Source: an uncultured Roseburia sp.
Lineage (GTDB): Bacteria > Bacillota > Clostridia > Lachnospirales > Lachnospiraceae
NCBI GenBank assembly: GCA_930989305.1
Contig: CAKNLF010000019.1
Coordinates: 1 to 32,769 of the forward strand
Direction of reading: 5' to 3'
DNA length: 32,769 nt
Positions 1 through 8,220 of this stretch are shown piece by piece (position 1 is the first letter of the stretch; each line of letters starts with the position of its first letter). The translations under genes were made by a program, and so were the position numbers. The notes under the pieces were generated by a model. The model was not told the DNA's origin. It worked only from the letters and a program-made list of their open reading frames with translations, and ran no database searches.

Positions 1-398
1 TTCAACTTCAATATCTGGAAAACCGTGGGGCCGCTTTCGGCATCCTTCAGGGACAAAAAGGAGTATTTATTGTGATTACCGTGATCATCCTTGCAGCGGT
101 TATCTATATTTATGCAAGAATGCCGGTAACCAGGAAATTTATGGTCATGCGTATTCTCATCGTTTTGATCGGTGCAGGCGCGGTGGGAAATTTTATTGAC
201 AGAATACGCCAGGGCTATGTGGTAGATTTTTTCTATTTTTCAGCTATTAATTTTCCTATCTTTAATGTGGCTGACATATATGTGACCTGTGCCGCAGTGC
301 TTCTGATCCTGACTGTACTATTTTATTATAAAGATCAGGACTTAAAGGAGCTGGGACACAGTCTGAAATTCGGGGTGGATCATGCAGGAAGAAAGTAA
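1..398 (+). CDS. lspA: Lipoprotein signal peptidase (signal peptidase II), 5' end outside window
   Basis: Membrane aspartyl protease that removes signal peptides from prolipoproteins after lipidation. The open frame runs in from the left edge (codons in phase with position 3), so the N-terminus is missing; a GTG at 72 is internal, because the frame upstream of it already encodes the conserved block ENRGAAFG. Further downstream are the two catalytic-Asp regions: GNFIDR (in GAVGNFIDRIRQGYVVDF) and FPIFNVADIY. Hydrophobic segments lie between and after them. The last 17 bases overlap the following pseudouridine synthase gene, a pairing common in Firmicutes, which indicates co-transcription. The identification is firm; only the extent of the missing N-terminus is unknown. 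Confidence 0.95.
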   Translation, partial: QLQYLENRGAAFGILQGQKGVFIVITVIILAAVIYIYARMPVTRKFMVMRILIVLIGAGAVGNFIDRIRQGYVVDFFYFSAINFPIFNVADIYVTCAAVLLILTVLFYYKDQDLKELGHSLKFGVDHAGRK

Positions 399-1320
399 AT
401 TACAGGAAAAAGTGCAGGAATTTGAAGTTACCGATACTTATGACGGCAATCGTCTGGATAAATTTCTTTCTGCCATCTACAGCGGACAGTCAAGAACTTT
501 TTTTCAGAAACTGATCAAAGCCGGAAATGTAACGGTTAACGGAGAGATGATACAAAAAAACAGTTTCCCTGTTTCCATGGACGATCTGGTTACTGTGACC
601 ATTCCGGAAACGGAATCGGTAGATATTCTTCCTGAAGATATCCCTCTGGATATTTTGTATGAGGATGAGGATGTTCTGATTGTCAATAAACCCAAAGGCA
701 TGGTAGTCCATCCATGTCCCGGGCATTACAGTCATACCCTGGTCAATGCTGTAATGTATCATTGCAGAGACAGCCTTTCCGGTATTAACGGTATAATACG
801 TCCTGGCATTGTTCACAGAATCGATAAAGACACAACAGGCTCTCTTATTGTTTGTAAGAATGACAAAGCTCATATGGATATTGCGGAACAGATCAAAGCT
901 CATACGGTCAGACGTATTTACAGAGGGATCGTTATAGGGAATGTGGCGGAAGATACCGGCAGGATTGAGGGGAATATCGGCAGAGATCCCAAAGACAGGA
1001 AAAAAATGGCAGTTGTACCAAATGGAAAGACAGCTGTGACCCATTATCGGGTTTTAGAGCGTTTTCAAAAATATACATATATGGAATTTCAGCTTGAAAC
1101 AGGAAGAACTCATCAGATTCGCGTCCATATGGCAAGTATCCGGCATCCGCTGCTGGGAGATACGGTATACGGACCGGAAAAGCAGCCTGTAAAGGGGCTT
1201 GAGGGACAGACCCTCCATGCCATGACAATCGGCTTTATCCATCCTTCTACAAAGGAATATGTACAATATTCAGCTGAACTTCCGGAATACTTTCAGAACC
1301 TGTTAAACAAATTTTCATAG
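382..1320 (+). CDS. RluA/RluD-family 23S rRNA pseudouridine synthase
   Basis: Isomerises uridine to pseudouridine in structured RNA, probably large-subunit rRNA. The 312-residue protein has an N-terminal S4 RNA-binding domain (about residues 15-80, with DGNRLDKFLS and AGNVTVNGE) followed by the synthase domain. The catalytic motif HRIDKDTTG places the active Asp at about residue 148, and the family motif GRTHQIRVHM follows. Length is normal for RluD. The ATG at 382 lies inside the end of lspA, so the two are probably translationally coupled. In Bacillus the corresponding gene after lspA is ylyB. The exact target uridines cannot be read from sequence. Confidence 0.93.
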   Translation: MQEESKLQEKVQEFEVTDTYDGNRLDKFLSAIYSGQSRTFFQKLIKAGNVTVNGEMIQKNSFPVSMDDLVTVTIPETESVDILPEDIPLDILYEDEDVLIVNKPKGMVVHPCPGHYSHTLVNAVMYHCRDSLSGINGIIRPGIVHRIDKDTTGSLIVCKNDKAHMDIAEQIKAHTVRRIYRGIVIGNVAEDTGRIEGNIGRDPKDRKKMAVVPNGKTAVTHYRVLERFQKYTYMEFQLETGRTHQIRVHMASIRHPLLGDTVYGPEKQPVKGLEGQTLHAMTIGFIHPSTKEYVQYSAELPEYFQNLLNKFS

Positions 1321-1344
1321 ACAAAACAAAAAGGGGGATTCTTT

Positions 1345-1596
1345 ATGAATGAAAGAAACGGTTTATCTATTGCGTCTCTGGTACTGGGATTGATTGGGAT
1401 TGTAGCGTGGCTGCTTCCGCTTGCCGGCTATCCGGTTACGATCATAGCCATTGTGCTGGGTGTCAAAGGAATGAAGCAGCAAAGCGGCAGAGGCATGGCC
1501 ATCGCAGGACTAGTGCTTGGTATTGTATTTCTTGTGCTTACGCTTATCAATTCTGTTTTAGGCGCATATCTCGGAGCAATGGGAAAATTATATTAA
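1345..1596 (+). CDS. Small DUF4190-type membrane protein
   Basis: An 83-residue protein with two long hydrophobic segments (about residues 8-37 and 48-75) separated by a short basic loop with GMKQQSGRGMAIAG. This pattern (NGLSIASLVLGLIG... GRGMAIAGLVLGI) is characteristic of the DUF4190 family of small two-helix membrane proteins, whose function is not established. The ATG follows a good AAAGGGGG ribosome site. It lies 24 bases after the pseudouridine synthase stop and could be the last gene of the lspA operon. No catalytic residues are evident. Confidence 0.75.
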   Translation: MNERNGLSIASLVLGLIGIVAWLLPLAGYPVTIIAIVLGVKGMKQQSGRGMAIAGLVLGIVFLVLTLINSVLGAYLGAMGKLY

Positions 1597-1610
1597 CTGA
1601 CAGCTTCTTC

Positions 1611-1632
1611 TATAATAATATAATAATAATAA
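1611..1632. repeat. Short AT microsatellite (TAA/ATA repeats)
   Basis: A run of ATA/TAA triplets occupies the start of the gap between the DUF4190 gene and ubiD. It may simply be AT-rich intergenic DNA. No gene is visible in 1597-1760. Confidence 0.6.
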
Positions 1633-1670
1633 ATAGAGGCAAAGAGCACCGATCGGGAAATTTTTTGTGT

Positions 1671-1698
1671 ACTGTATAATTACAATACAGTTTATAAT
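1671..1698 (+). promoter_or_regulatory. Candidate ubiD promoter with overlapping 7-7-7 dyad operator
   Basis: A perfect dyad ACTGTAT-N7-ATACAGT covers 1671-1691. One TATAAT (1675-1680) lies within it and a second TATAAT (1693-1698) abuts it; neither has a convincing -35. A dyad overlapping the -10 region is typical for a repressor site, so an inducible decarboxylase gene is plausible. The regulator is not identified. What is seen: the dyad and the -10 boxes. What is inferred: operator function. Confidence 0.45.
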
Positions 1699-1760
1699 AT
1701 TTATATCAACGGAATACGTGTTGCGTAAAAGCGGCCCATCCGTACAGGAGGAGAAGGACA

Positions 1761-3239
1761 ATGAATGTCATAAAAAGTTTCCGTGAATATGTGGATATTT
1801 TAAAAGCAAAAAACGAACTGACAGAAGTAACAAAAGAAGTGGATTGGAAATATGAAATGAGCGCGGTTACCCGCAGGGTTTACGACCTTCACGGACCGTC
1901 TCCGCTGTTTTCCAATATCAAAGACTGCACTCCGGGCTTTCGGGTGCTTGGGGCACCTATGGGTCTGAGTCAAGATCCCGCCCATCCTTTCAAAAAAGTG
2001 GCGCTATCTCTGGGACTGCCTGAGGATATGAGCGGACCGGAAATCGTAACTGCCTGGTCAAAACTGGCCGATATGGAACCGGTTGCTCCGCGGATTGTAC
2101 ATACAGGACCGTGTAAGGAAAATATAATATTCGGACAGCAGATTGACCTGACCAAACTTCCAATCCCGCTGATCCACGAGGGGGACGGCGGACGTTATAT
2201 TAATACCTATGGCATTATGATCGCCAGGACTCCCGACGGATCCTGGACGAACTGGGCTATTACCAGAGCGATGCTGGATGGCCCTCAGACAATTGCAGGT
2301 GTAGTCATTCCTACACAGGATTTTGGAAAAATATACAGCCAGTGGAAGGAGCGGGGCGAAAAAATGCCCTTTGCGCTCTGTCTTGGCGTAGATCCGGCCA
2401 TTACAATGGCTGCCGGTTATCCTTTGCCTACAGGGCTTAATGAATGTGAATTATTGGGCGCCTGGTACGGAGAACCTATTGATCTTGTAAAATGCGAGAC
2501 AACAGATCTGCTGGTGCCGGCTTCAACGGAGATTGTAATAGAAGGGTTTGCGTCTGTGGATGACAGCTGCCTGCTCCAAGAGGGGCCTATGGGGGAATAC
2601 GGCGGATATGTGTGGTCCGGACGTCATAAACAAGTTCCTCGTTTTGATGTGACTGCTATGACTTACCGCAGCAATCCGATTATGCCCCTTTGCGTAGCAG
2701 GGGTGCCAACTGAGGAAAATCATACGAACTGGGGGCTGAATATTGCGGCTGCCATCCAGTATGAGATTCAAAAAAAGGCTTTCCCTGTAACAGGATGTTT
2801 TATCCCTATGGAATGCGCGGCACACTGGGTCGTAGTATCCGTTGATAGAAATCGCAGCACAAAAGATGATACAAAACTGGCTGTAGATATTGGAAAAGCT
2901 GTATTTGTCTCCAGAGGCGGATCTTATATTCCAAAAGTAATCGTTATGGATGATGATATTGATCCTTCAGATATCAAACAGCTTGTATGGGCATTAGCCA
3001 CACGACATCATCCGGATAACCGGACAGCCATGGCAGATCAGTACATGTTTCCTCTGGTAGCGTATCTCAGCTCAAAAGAAAAAGACAGCTCTGTTTCTAC
3101 AAGAGTCATTTACAACTGTCTAACTCCTTTTCATAGCTGGCCGGAAGAACTCCGTCCGGTGGAGGCTTCTTTCCGGGGGTATTCAAAAGAACTGCAGGAA
3201 TATGTGACAGATAACTGGAAAGAATATGGTTTTGAATAA
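1761..3239 (+). CDS. UbiD-family prenylated-FMN decarboxylase, hydroxybenzoate/gallate-decarboxylase-like
   Basis: A 492-residue UbiD-family enzyme, expected to need prenylated FMN, Mn2+ and K+ for non-oxidative (de)carboxylation of aromatic or unsaturated acids. The cofactor-binding region contains INTYGIMIARTPDG and WAITRAM. The acidic catalytic pair lies in EGPMGEYGGY (Glu about 274 and 279). Length and the phrases EIVIEGFASVDD and LQEGPMGEYGG are most like the gallate/protocatechuate decarboxylase branch (LpdC/AroY-like) rather than Fdc1; substrate is inference. The ATG follows an excellent AGGAGGAG site. No UbiX flavin prenyltransferase or small UbiD partner is adjacent, so cofactor supply must come from elsewhere. 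It is monocistronic: its own promoter region precedes it and a terminator hairpin follows. Confidence 0.9.
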   Translation: MNVIKSFREYVDILKAKNELTEVTKEVDWKYEMSAVTRRVYDLHGPSPLFSNIKDCTPGFRVLGAPMGLSQDPAHPFKKVALSLGLPEDMSGPEIVTAWSKLADMEPVAPRIVHTGPCKENIIFGQQIDLTKLPIPLIHEGDGGRYINTYGIMIARTPDGSWTNWAITRAMLDGPQTIAGVVIPTQDFGKIYSQWKERGEKMPFALCLGVDPAITMAAGYPLPTGLNECELLGAWYGEPIDLVKCETTDLLVPASTEIVIEGFASVDDSCLLQEGPMGEYGGYVWSGRHKQVPRFDVTAMTYRSNPIMPLCVAGVPTEENHTNWGLNIAAAIQYEIQKKAFPVTGCFIPMECAAHWVVVSVDRNRSTKDDTKLAVDIGKAVFVSRGGSYIPKVIVMDDDIDPSDIKQLVWALATRHHPDNRTAMADQYMFPLVAYLSSKEKDSSVSTRVIYNCLTPFHSWPEELRPVEASFRGYSKELQEYVTDNWKEYGFE

Positions 3240-3269
3240 AATCAGATCATAAAAGAAAAGATGAAATGG

Positions 3270-3325
3270 ACACTCCCCTTATATATTTATTGTTTTTCGA
3301 TGCGCAAATATCCAAAGGGGAGTGT
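3270..3325 (+). terminator. Terminator hairpin after ubiD
   Basis: Perfect 11-base arms ACACTCCCCTT (3270-3280) and AAGGGGAGTGT (3315-3325). The loop is long (34 bases), but inner ATATTT/AAATAT pairing can extend the stem. A short T-rich stretch follows. Confidence 0.7.
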
Positions 3326-3392
3326 TTCTCTATATAAAAATAAAATAATGAATAAAAACCGGAAAATAACCTAATTTGCTGAAAACAGTCTC

Positions 3393-3426
3393 AACTATTC
3401 GTTAAAGCTGTCTTTTGCGAATAGTT
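3393..3426. repeat. Inverted repeat between ubiD and dtd
   Basis: Perfect 9-base arms AACTATTCG (3393-3401) and CGAATAGTT (3418-3426) with a 16-base loop, 57 bases beyond the dtd stop. It could end dtd transcription on the minus strand, but no good T-run follows the stem on that strand, so its role is uncertain. No gene is visible between 3326 and 3482. Confidence 0.5.
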
Positions 3427-3482
3427 ACAAATCTCTTCTTCCAAGTTTATTTCCCTGGATTAAAAACTTATCTGGAGCTATT

Positions 3483-3941
3483 TTATTTTTGTCCGAACAA
3501 TTCATCAGAATCCAGAATAACCGTAAACGGTCCGTCATTGATCAGTTCGATCTGCATATCGGCGCCAAAACTTCCGGTTTCCACAACAGGAATCTCTTTT
3601 TTTGCCTGATCGATCAAATATTCATATAATGCATTGGCATGATCCGGCTTTCCGGCTTTGATAAATGACGGGCGATTTCCTTTTTTACAATCCGCATATA
3701 AGGTGAACTGAGAAATCATTAATAATTCTCCATTGATGTCTTTTAACGCCAGATTGGTTTTTCCGTTTTCATCGGCAAATATTCTCAATCCCAGCATTTT
3801 TTTCAACATTTTATCTGCTGTCTGCCGGCTGTCTTCATCGGATACTCCAATGAGGACAACATATCCCTGATTTATTTTTCCGATTACCTGATCATCTACA
3901 GATACTTTTCCTTTGGTTACTCGCTGAATTACGAATTTCAC
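3483..3941 (-). CDS. dtd: D-aminoacyl-tRNA deacylase
   Basis: Removes D-amino acids (and misacylated glycine) from tRNA, a proofreading step in translation. The 152-residue protein matches the DTD family along its length: MKFVIQRVTKGKVSVD at the N-terminus, the active-site signature SQFTLYAD in the middle, and the C-terminal NDGPFTV motif. Start is GTG at 3941, chosen because an AGAGGGA ribosome site sits seven bases upstream and homologues begin at this MKxVIQRV. Transcribed alone on the minus strand, convergent with ubiD. In many Firmicutes dtd follows relA; no relA is nearby here. Confidence 0.95.
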   Translation of the reverse strand: MKFVIQRVTKGKVSVDDQVIGKINQGYVVLIGVSDEDSRQTADKMLKKMLGLRIFADENGKTNLALKDINGELLMISQFTLYADCKKGNRPSFIKAGKPDHANALYEYLIDQAKKEIPVVETGSFGADMQIELINDGPFTVILDSDELFGQK

Positions 3942-4037
3942 AGATATATCCCTCTTTCCTATTTTTTTGGTTTATGTCATCATTAACTCTGACTGCTCAG
4001 CACATTATATCCATTATTTCCGTCTATTTCAAGTAAC

Positions 4038-4066
4038 TTGTAGTGTGAAAAAAAATCGTGTATAAT
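4038..4066 (+). promoter_or_regulatory. SigA-type promoter for the ttcA-like gene
   Basis: TTGTAG (4038-4043), a 17-base spacer and a perfect TATAAT (4061-4066), 46 bases ahead of the start codon. No other gene lies in 3942-4112. Confidence 0.6.
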
Positions 4067-4112
4067 ACTTTAGCATCAATGATAAATAAAAAATGATTAA
4101 TGGAGTTTATAT

Positions 4113-4883
4113 ATGAAATTACAGCAATTACTCAGTTATACAAGAAAGGCCATTGAAGATTATCAGATGATTGATGAAGGTGACAAAATCGCGATCGGGA
4201 TATCCGGCGGCAAAGACTCACTTACGCTTTTATATGCTCTGCACGGGCTTAAACGATTTTACCCGAAAAAATTTGATATTATTGCAGTTACGGTGGATCT
4301 TGGATTTGAAGGTTTTGATCTGACTCCTATCCATCAGCTGTGTGAACAATTGGAAGTTCCCTATAAGGTGATTCATTCAGAAATCGGAAAGATTATTTTT
4401 GATGAACGAAAAGAAACCAACCCTTGCTCTCTTTGCGCGAAAATGCGAAAAGGCGCTTTGAATCAGGCTGTCAAAGAAATGGGCTGCAACAAAGTGGCAT
4501 ATGCCCATCATAAAGATGATATTGTAGAAACTATGATGCTGTCCCTGATTTTTGAAGGACGCTTCTACTCTTTTTCACCTAAAACATATCTTGACCGAAT
4601 GGATCTGACAGTGATCCGTCCTATGATGTATGTGCTGGAGGCAGATGTGATCGGATTTCAGCATAAATATGATCTGCCAACTGTGAAAAATCCCTGTTTT
4701 GCAGACGGACATACCAAACGTGAATACGCTAAACAGCTTGTCCGGTCGATTAATCAGGAAAATCCCGGGGCAAAAGAAAGGATGTTTTCCGCGATCATTA
4801 ATCAGGATCTGCCCGGCTGGCCAAAACGGGCGTTTCCTTATAAAAAAGGAAGAAGGCCGTCTATTGGAGATCTGAAAGGATGA
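4113..4883 (+). CDS. TtcA/TilS-like PP-loop ATPase, tRNA thiolation family
   Basis: An ATP-pyrophosphatase of the TtcA family, enzymes that activate a tRNA base for sulfur insertion (2-thiocytidine-32 in E. coli TtcA). The 256-residue protein has the PP-loop SGGKDS near residue 31, the cysteine pair in NPCSLCAKMRKG, AYAHHKDD in the middle and the family motif NPCFADGHTKRE near the C-terminus. The cysteines fit the Fe-S-dependent branch. The ATG follows TAATGGAG and a promoter with a perfect -10. The tyrosine recombinase gene starts seven bases after its stop, with its ribosome site inside the end of this gene, so the pair is co-transcribed. The exact modified base in Clostridia is not established from sequence. 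Confidence 0.85.
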   Translation: MKLQQLLSYTRKAIEDYQMIDEGDKIAIGISGGKDSLTLLYALHGLKRFYPKKFDIIAVTVDLGFEGFDLTPIHQLCEQLEVPYKVIHSEIGKIIFDERKETNPCSLCAKMRKGALNQAVKEMGCNKVAYAHHKDDIVETMMLSLIFEGRFYSFSPKTYLDRMDLTVIRPMMYVLEADVIGFQHKYDLPTVKNPCFADGHTKREYAKQLVRSINQENPGAKERMFSAIINQDLPGWPKRAFPYKKGRRPSIGDLKG

Positions 4884-4889
4884 GTTTAA

Positions 4890-5945
4890 TTGAAAGAACG
4901 CGCGTATTATGAAAATGTAAATATAGCAAATGAAAAACGCCTCAGAGGACTTCTTCAGGAACTGCCCTCTTTCTGCAGAGAATTCTTTATTGGGATTGAG
5001 CCATCCACTTCTTCCCGTACAAGAATAGCCTATGCTTACGATTTAGGGATTTTTTTTGAATTTCTCCACGAGAACAACAGCTACTGCGGCAAAATGGAAA
5101 TCAAAGATTTTCCTCTTGAGCTCCTTGAGCGTATTACGCCCTTTGATATTGAAGAATATCTTCAGTATTTGAAATATTATGAAAAAGACGGCGTAGAACA
5201 TACAAATGATGAACGCGGGATCATGAGAAAGCTTGCAAGTCTCAGAAGTTTCTATAATTACTACTTCCGTAAAGAACTGATCGAGAAAAACCCGGCGGCT
5301 CTGGTTAAAATGCCAAAAATCCACGAAAAAAATATTGTAAGACTGGACGTAGATGAAATCGTACTTCTGCTGGATGAGGTGGAAACGGGAGACAAACTCA
5401 CAGAACGACAGAAAATATATCATAAAAAAACAAAAGTCCGTGATCTCGCTATTCTTACACTTCTCCTTGGCACCGGCATTCGTGTTTCTGAATGTGTGGG
5501 ACTAAATATCGGAGATATCGATGAAAAGAATAACGGGATAAAAATACATCGAAAAGGCGGCGCTGAGGTAATGGTATACTTTGGAGATGAGGTAGCTGAA
5601 GCCCTGGATGCCTATCTGGATGAACGTCTGGAGATCACACCGGCGGAAGGATCTGCCGATGCCCTCTTTCTTTCCCTGCAAAACCGCCGTATCAGCGTAC
5701 GTTCTGTAGAAAATCTTGTAAAAAAATATTCCCGGCTTGTGACTACTGTAAAAAATATTACGCCTCATAAACTGCGCAGTACATATGGCACAAACCTTTA
5801 TCGGGAAACCGGGGACATTTATCTGGTAGCGGACGTTTTAGGTCATAAAGATGTCAATACAACCAAGAAACATTATGCGGCACAAGCCGATGAAAGACGT
5901 CGAATGGCCGCGAAATCAGTGCGTTTACGGGAAAAGAAAAAATAA
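4890..5945 (+). CDS. XerS-like tyrosine recombinase
   Basis: A 351-residue site-specific recombinase of the integrase/Xer family. The N-terminal SAM-like core-binding domain occupies about residues 20-140. The catalytic domain carries the full R-K-H-R-H-Y set: R198 (TGIRVSE), the beta-hairpin Lys (HRKGG), H293 and R296 (HKLRST), H319 (LGHK) and the nucleophile Y329 (KKHYA). The start is TTG at 4890, supported by AAAGGA nine bases upstream; the nearby ATG at 4880 is in another frame and soon stops. N-terminal architecture and length (about 350) are closer to single-subunit XerS of streptococci than to 300-residue XerC/XerD. No phage or att site is near, and the genes beside it (ttcA-like, LysM, lexA) are housekeeping. 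I infer chromosome-dimer resolution, but a domesticated integrase is possible. Confidence 0.8.
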   Translation: MKERAYYENVNIANEKRLRGLLQELPSFCREFFIGIEPSTSSRTRIAYAYDLGIFFEFLHENNSYCGKMEIKDFPLELLERITPFDIEEYLQYLKYYEKDGVEHTNDERGIMRKLASLRSFYNYYFRKELIEKNPAALVKMPKIHEKNIVRLDVDEIVLLLDEVETGDKLTERQKIYHKKTKVRDLAILTLLLGTGIRVSECVGLNIGDIDEKNNGIKIHRKGGAEVMVYFGDEVAEALDAYLDERLEITPAEGSADALFLSLQNRRISVRSVENLVKKYSRLVTTVKNITPHKLRSTYGTNLYRETGDIYLVADVLGHKDVNTTKKHYAAQADERRRMAAKSVRLREKKK

Positions 5946-6034
5946 TAATATTTATTGTGCTGCTGTCAAAATCATTCAGTATATGAAAAACAGGCAGTTT
6001 CAATATGAAAAACGGAAATATGATGTTAAATTCG

Positions 6035-6070
6035 GAGCAGTCCTTCCAGAACAGAAAGACTGCTCTTTTT
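6035..6070 (+). terminator. Intrinsic terminator after the recombinase gene
   Basis: Stem GAGCAGTC (6035-6042) / GACTGCTC (6058-6065) followed directly by five T residues. It is well placed to end the ttcA-like/recombinase transcript. Confidence 0.8.
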
Positions 6071-6105
6071 AATTGTCTTAAAAAAATATACTGCACTGCT
6101 TTCCA

Positions 6106-6450
6106 TTATTTGTAATATGGTATCGTTATATACGCGCCGCTGTCAATGGTATCATCTGTAATGTGGTTGATTTCTTTGATTTCTTCGATATATGCAGGGA
6201 TACTGTCAAACTGCGCGGACATATTTTCTTCGGCAATGCTCCAGAGGCTGTCTCCCTCTTCTACTTTTACAGAAGTATAATAAAGTTTTTCCGGATATTC
6301 AGGCGCTGCTTTCGGATGGGAAGAAGTGAAAAAGCTGCTCCCGAACAAAATACCGAAAATAACTACCATAAGGGTAATGAGAATCAGACAGGTCTGTCTT
6401 CTTAATCTATATAATCTGTTAACATGTTTTCTGGTATGTGTGTAGTACAT
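6106..6450 (-). CDS. LysM-domain single-pass membrane protein, YneA-like
   Basis: A 114-residue protein with a basic N-terminus, one membrane helix (about residues 22-42, LILITLMVVIFGILFG) and an extracytoplasmic C-terminal LysM domain (VEEGDSLWSIAEENM... ITIPYYK). Size, topology and divergent placement next to lexA match Bacillus YneA, the SOS-induced cell-division inhibitor. The start is ATG at 6450, eight bases after AAGGAG; a GTG at 6459 overlaps the ribosome site and is less likely. The shared intergenic region has several LexA-box-like sites. Seen: the domain layout and the boxes. Inferred: damage-induced division arrest. A general peptidoglycan-binding role remains possible. Confidence 0.8.
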   Translation of the reverse strand: MYYTHTRKHVNRLYRLRRQTCLILITLMVVIFGILFGSSFFTSSHPKAAPEYPEKLYYTSVKVEEGDSLWSIAEENMSAQFDSIPAYIEEIKEINHITDDTIDSGAYITIPYYK

Positions 6451-6490
6451 AGTAATCACTCCTTGTCTTTTGAAAATCGTATGTATGTTC

Positions 6491-6577
6491 AGAACATGTG
6501 TTTGTGTAACTGATTATACAAAACAAATGTTCGAATGTCAACAGAAAATACGAACATATTTTCGGAATATATGTTTG
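6491..6577. promoter_or_regulatory. Cluster of LexA-box-like operators between the LysM gene and lexA
   Basis: Four 14-base sites resemble the Firmicute SOS box CGAACRNRYGTTYG. They are AGAACATGTGTTTG (6491-6504, one mismatch), AAAACAAATGTTCG (6520-6533, two), CGAACATATTTTCG (6551-6564, one) and GGAATATATGTTTG (6564-6577, two, touching the previous one). They lie between divergent genes, so LexA probably represses both itself and the LysM protein. Confidence 0.8.
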
Positions 6578-6674
6578 CTTTTGGCCGGTTTTTATGATAT
6601 TCTATTTAAAAGATATCGAAGATAAATTGTTCGGTTATTTATCATATAAATCATTTTGTAAAGGAGTTGTGTTT

Positions 6675-7292
6675 ATGGGACAGGGAAAAATCTCAGCCAA
6701 ACAGCAGGAAATATTGGAATATATCAAACATGAAATATTAAAGAAAGGTTATCCTCCCGCAGTGCGTGAGATTTGCGATGCTGTTCATTTAAAGTCAACT
6801 TCATCTGTTCACGCCCATCTGGAAACCCTTGAGAAAAACGGATATATACGAAGGGATCCTACAAAACCAAGAGCCATTGAGATTGTGGATGATACTTTTA
6901 ATCTGGCCCGCCGGGAAATGGTCAATGTGCCTATTGTAGGAAAAGTTGCTGCCGGAGAACCGATCCTTGCAACGGAAAATATTGAAAACTATTTTCCTAT
7001 ACCAGCTGAAATGATGCCAAACGCAGAAACATTTATGCTGAAAGTCCAGGGGGAAAGCATGATCAACGCAGGGATTCTGGACGGAGATCTCATCCTTGTG
7101 CAGCAACAGTCTACTGCCCGGAACGGAGATATGGTAGTCGCTCTTGTAGATGATTCGGCTACAGTCAAAACTTTTTATAAAGAGGACGGCCACTATCGTC
7201 TTCAGCCGGAAAACGACACAATGGATCCCATTATCGTTTCAGATGTTATGATCCTGGGAAAAGTATTCGGCGTATTTCGGATGTTTTCCTGA
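6675..7292 (+). CDS. lexA: SOS response repressor LexA
   Basis: Repressor of the DNA-damage regulon that self-cleaves when RecA filaments form. The 205-residue protein has an N-terminal winged helix-turn-helix ([16 protein letters not shown]... [22 protein letters not shown]) and a C-terminal peptidase domain. The cleavage site is Ala93-Gly94 (VAAGEP), with catalytic Ser128 (GESMINAG) and Lys165 (SATVKTFY). The start is ATG at 6675, eight bases after AAAGGAG. The frame is open further upstream to 6594, but that extension has no homology, passes the ribosome site and adds 27 residues. Autoregulation is indicated by the SOS boxes upstream. Length is normal. Confidence 0.97.
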   Translation: MGQGKISAKQQEILEYIKHEILKKGYPPAVREICDAVHLKSTSSVHAHLETLEKNGYIRRDPTKPRAIEIVDDTFNLARREMVNVPIVGKVAAGEPILATENIENYFPIPAEMMPNAETFMLKVQGESMINAGILDGDLILVQQQSTARNGDMVVALVDDSATVKTFYKEDGHYRLQPENDTMDPIIVSDVMILGKVFGVFRMFS

Positions 7293-7405
7293 TCCGATAA
7301 TAAAAATTTACTTGCTGTATGACAAGCTGTTTACATTCATTGGGACACCTTCTTGGTACTTCTATGGCACTGTACAAAAAAGGTGTTTCTTTACGAAAAA
7401 AATGA

Positions 7406-7427
7406 GCAGGATATTTATATATCCTGC
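7406..7427 (-). terminator. Terminator of the acetyltransferase gene
   Basis: Perfect 9-base arms GCAGGATAT / ATATCCTGC with loop TTAT. On the minus strand the stem is followed by TCATTTTTTT, a good U-run, about 80 bases past the acetyltransferase stop. I see no clear lexA terminator in 7293-7405. Confidence 0.7.
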
Positions 7428-7508
7428 CCGCATATTTTCAGGTATTGCATACCTCTCTGCTCTTCTGCTGTTCCCGGAAATTCTGCAGTCAGAGAGCCAG
7501 GACCCGGA

Positions 7509-8081
7509 TCAGTCTTCCGTTGCTTTTTTGATCACTCTGGCCGGCACGCCGCCTACTATCATATTTTCCGGCACATCTTTAGTCACCACCGCTCCTGCCG
7601 CAATAATGGCGCCGTCATGGATCGTTACTCCTGGGAGAATCGTAGAATTTGCCCCAATCCATACATTTTTTCCGATCACAACAGGGGCAGGTATCAGAGA
7701 AGCCCGTTTTTTTGGATTCTGATCATGATTTAAAGTGGCGATCACCACATTGTGGCCGATCAGACTTCCGTCTCCAATGGTGATCCCTCCTTGGTCCTGG
7801 AACTGGCATCCCGCATTGATGAATACGTTTTTTCCTACTGTGATATTCTTTCCGCAGTCAGTGTAAAAAGGCGGAAAAAGGCCAAAAGTATCATCTTCCG
7901 GTTTCCCGATCAGGCGAAAAAAAAGCTCTCTGATTTCTTCCGGAGTTCGATAAGAACAGTTGATCTGGGTAGTGATCCGGCGTGCCTCATCACTTAACCT
8001 GGTCATGTATCTGTGTACTTCCGAACCAGCCTGTACATACTGTCTGTTGTTCATATGTTCTAAAAAAGTCTGTAATTCCAT
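7509..8081 (-). CDS. Maa/LacA-type sugar O-acetyltransferase
   Basis: A 190-residue acetyl-CoA-dependent O-acetyltransferase of the maltose/galactoside acetyltransferase (NodL/LacA) family. The N-terminal helical Mac segment (about residues 1-60) is followed by a left-handed beta-helix of hexapeptide repeats ([48 protein letters not shown]). The catalytic His lies in [10 protein letters not shown], and the C-terminus reads [20 protein letters not shown]. The ATG follows AGGAGG. It acts on free sugars or thioglycosides in characterised homologues; the physiological acceptor is unknown. It is divergent from a LysR regulator, which probably controls it. Confidence 0.88.
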   Translation of the reverse strand: MELQTFLEHMNNRQYVQAGSEVHRYMTRLSDEARRITTQINCSYRTPEEIRELFFRLIGKPEDDTFGLFPPFYTDCGKNITVGKNVFINAGCQFQDQGGITIGDGSLIGHNVVIATLNHDQNPKKRASLIPAPVVIGKNVWIGANSTILPGVTIHDGAIIAAGAVVTKDVPENMIVGGVPARVIKKATED

Positions 8082-8220
8082 GTTGATGTTCCTCCTTATT
8101 TCTTACGTTCCCCTTAGCGGCGGACGTTTTATATAATATACGGATATTGATCTTTCGCTATCTTATTATAAGAGGAATGGTTTTCCGTCACAAATATTTA
8201 ATAGGAATAATCGGCAATAG

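Noticed and set aside
6594-6674. Upstream extension of lexA by 27 codons
   Set aside because: The added residues are not part of LexA, and the strong AAAGGAG site points to ATG 6675.
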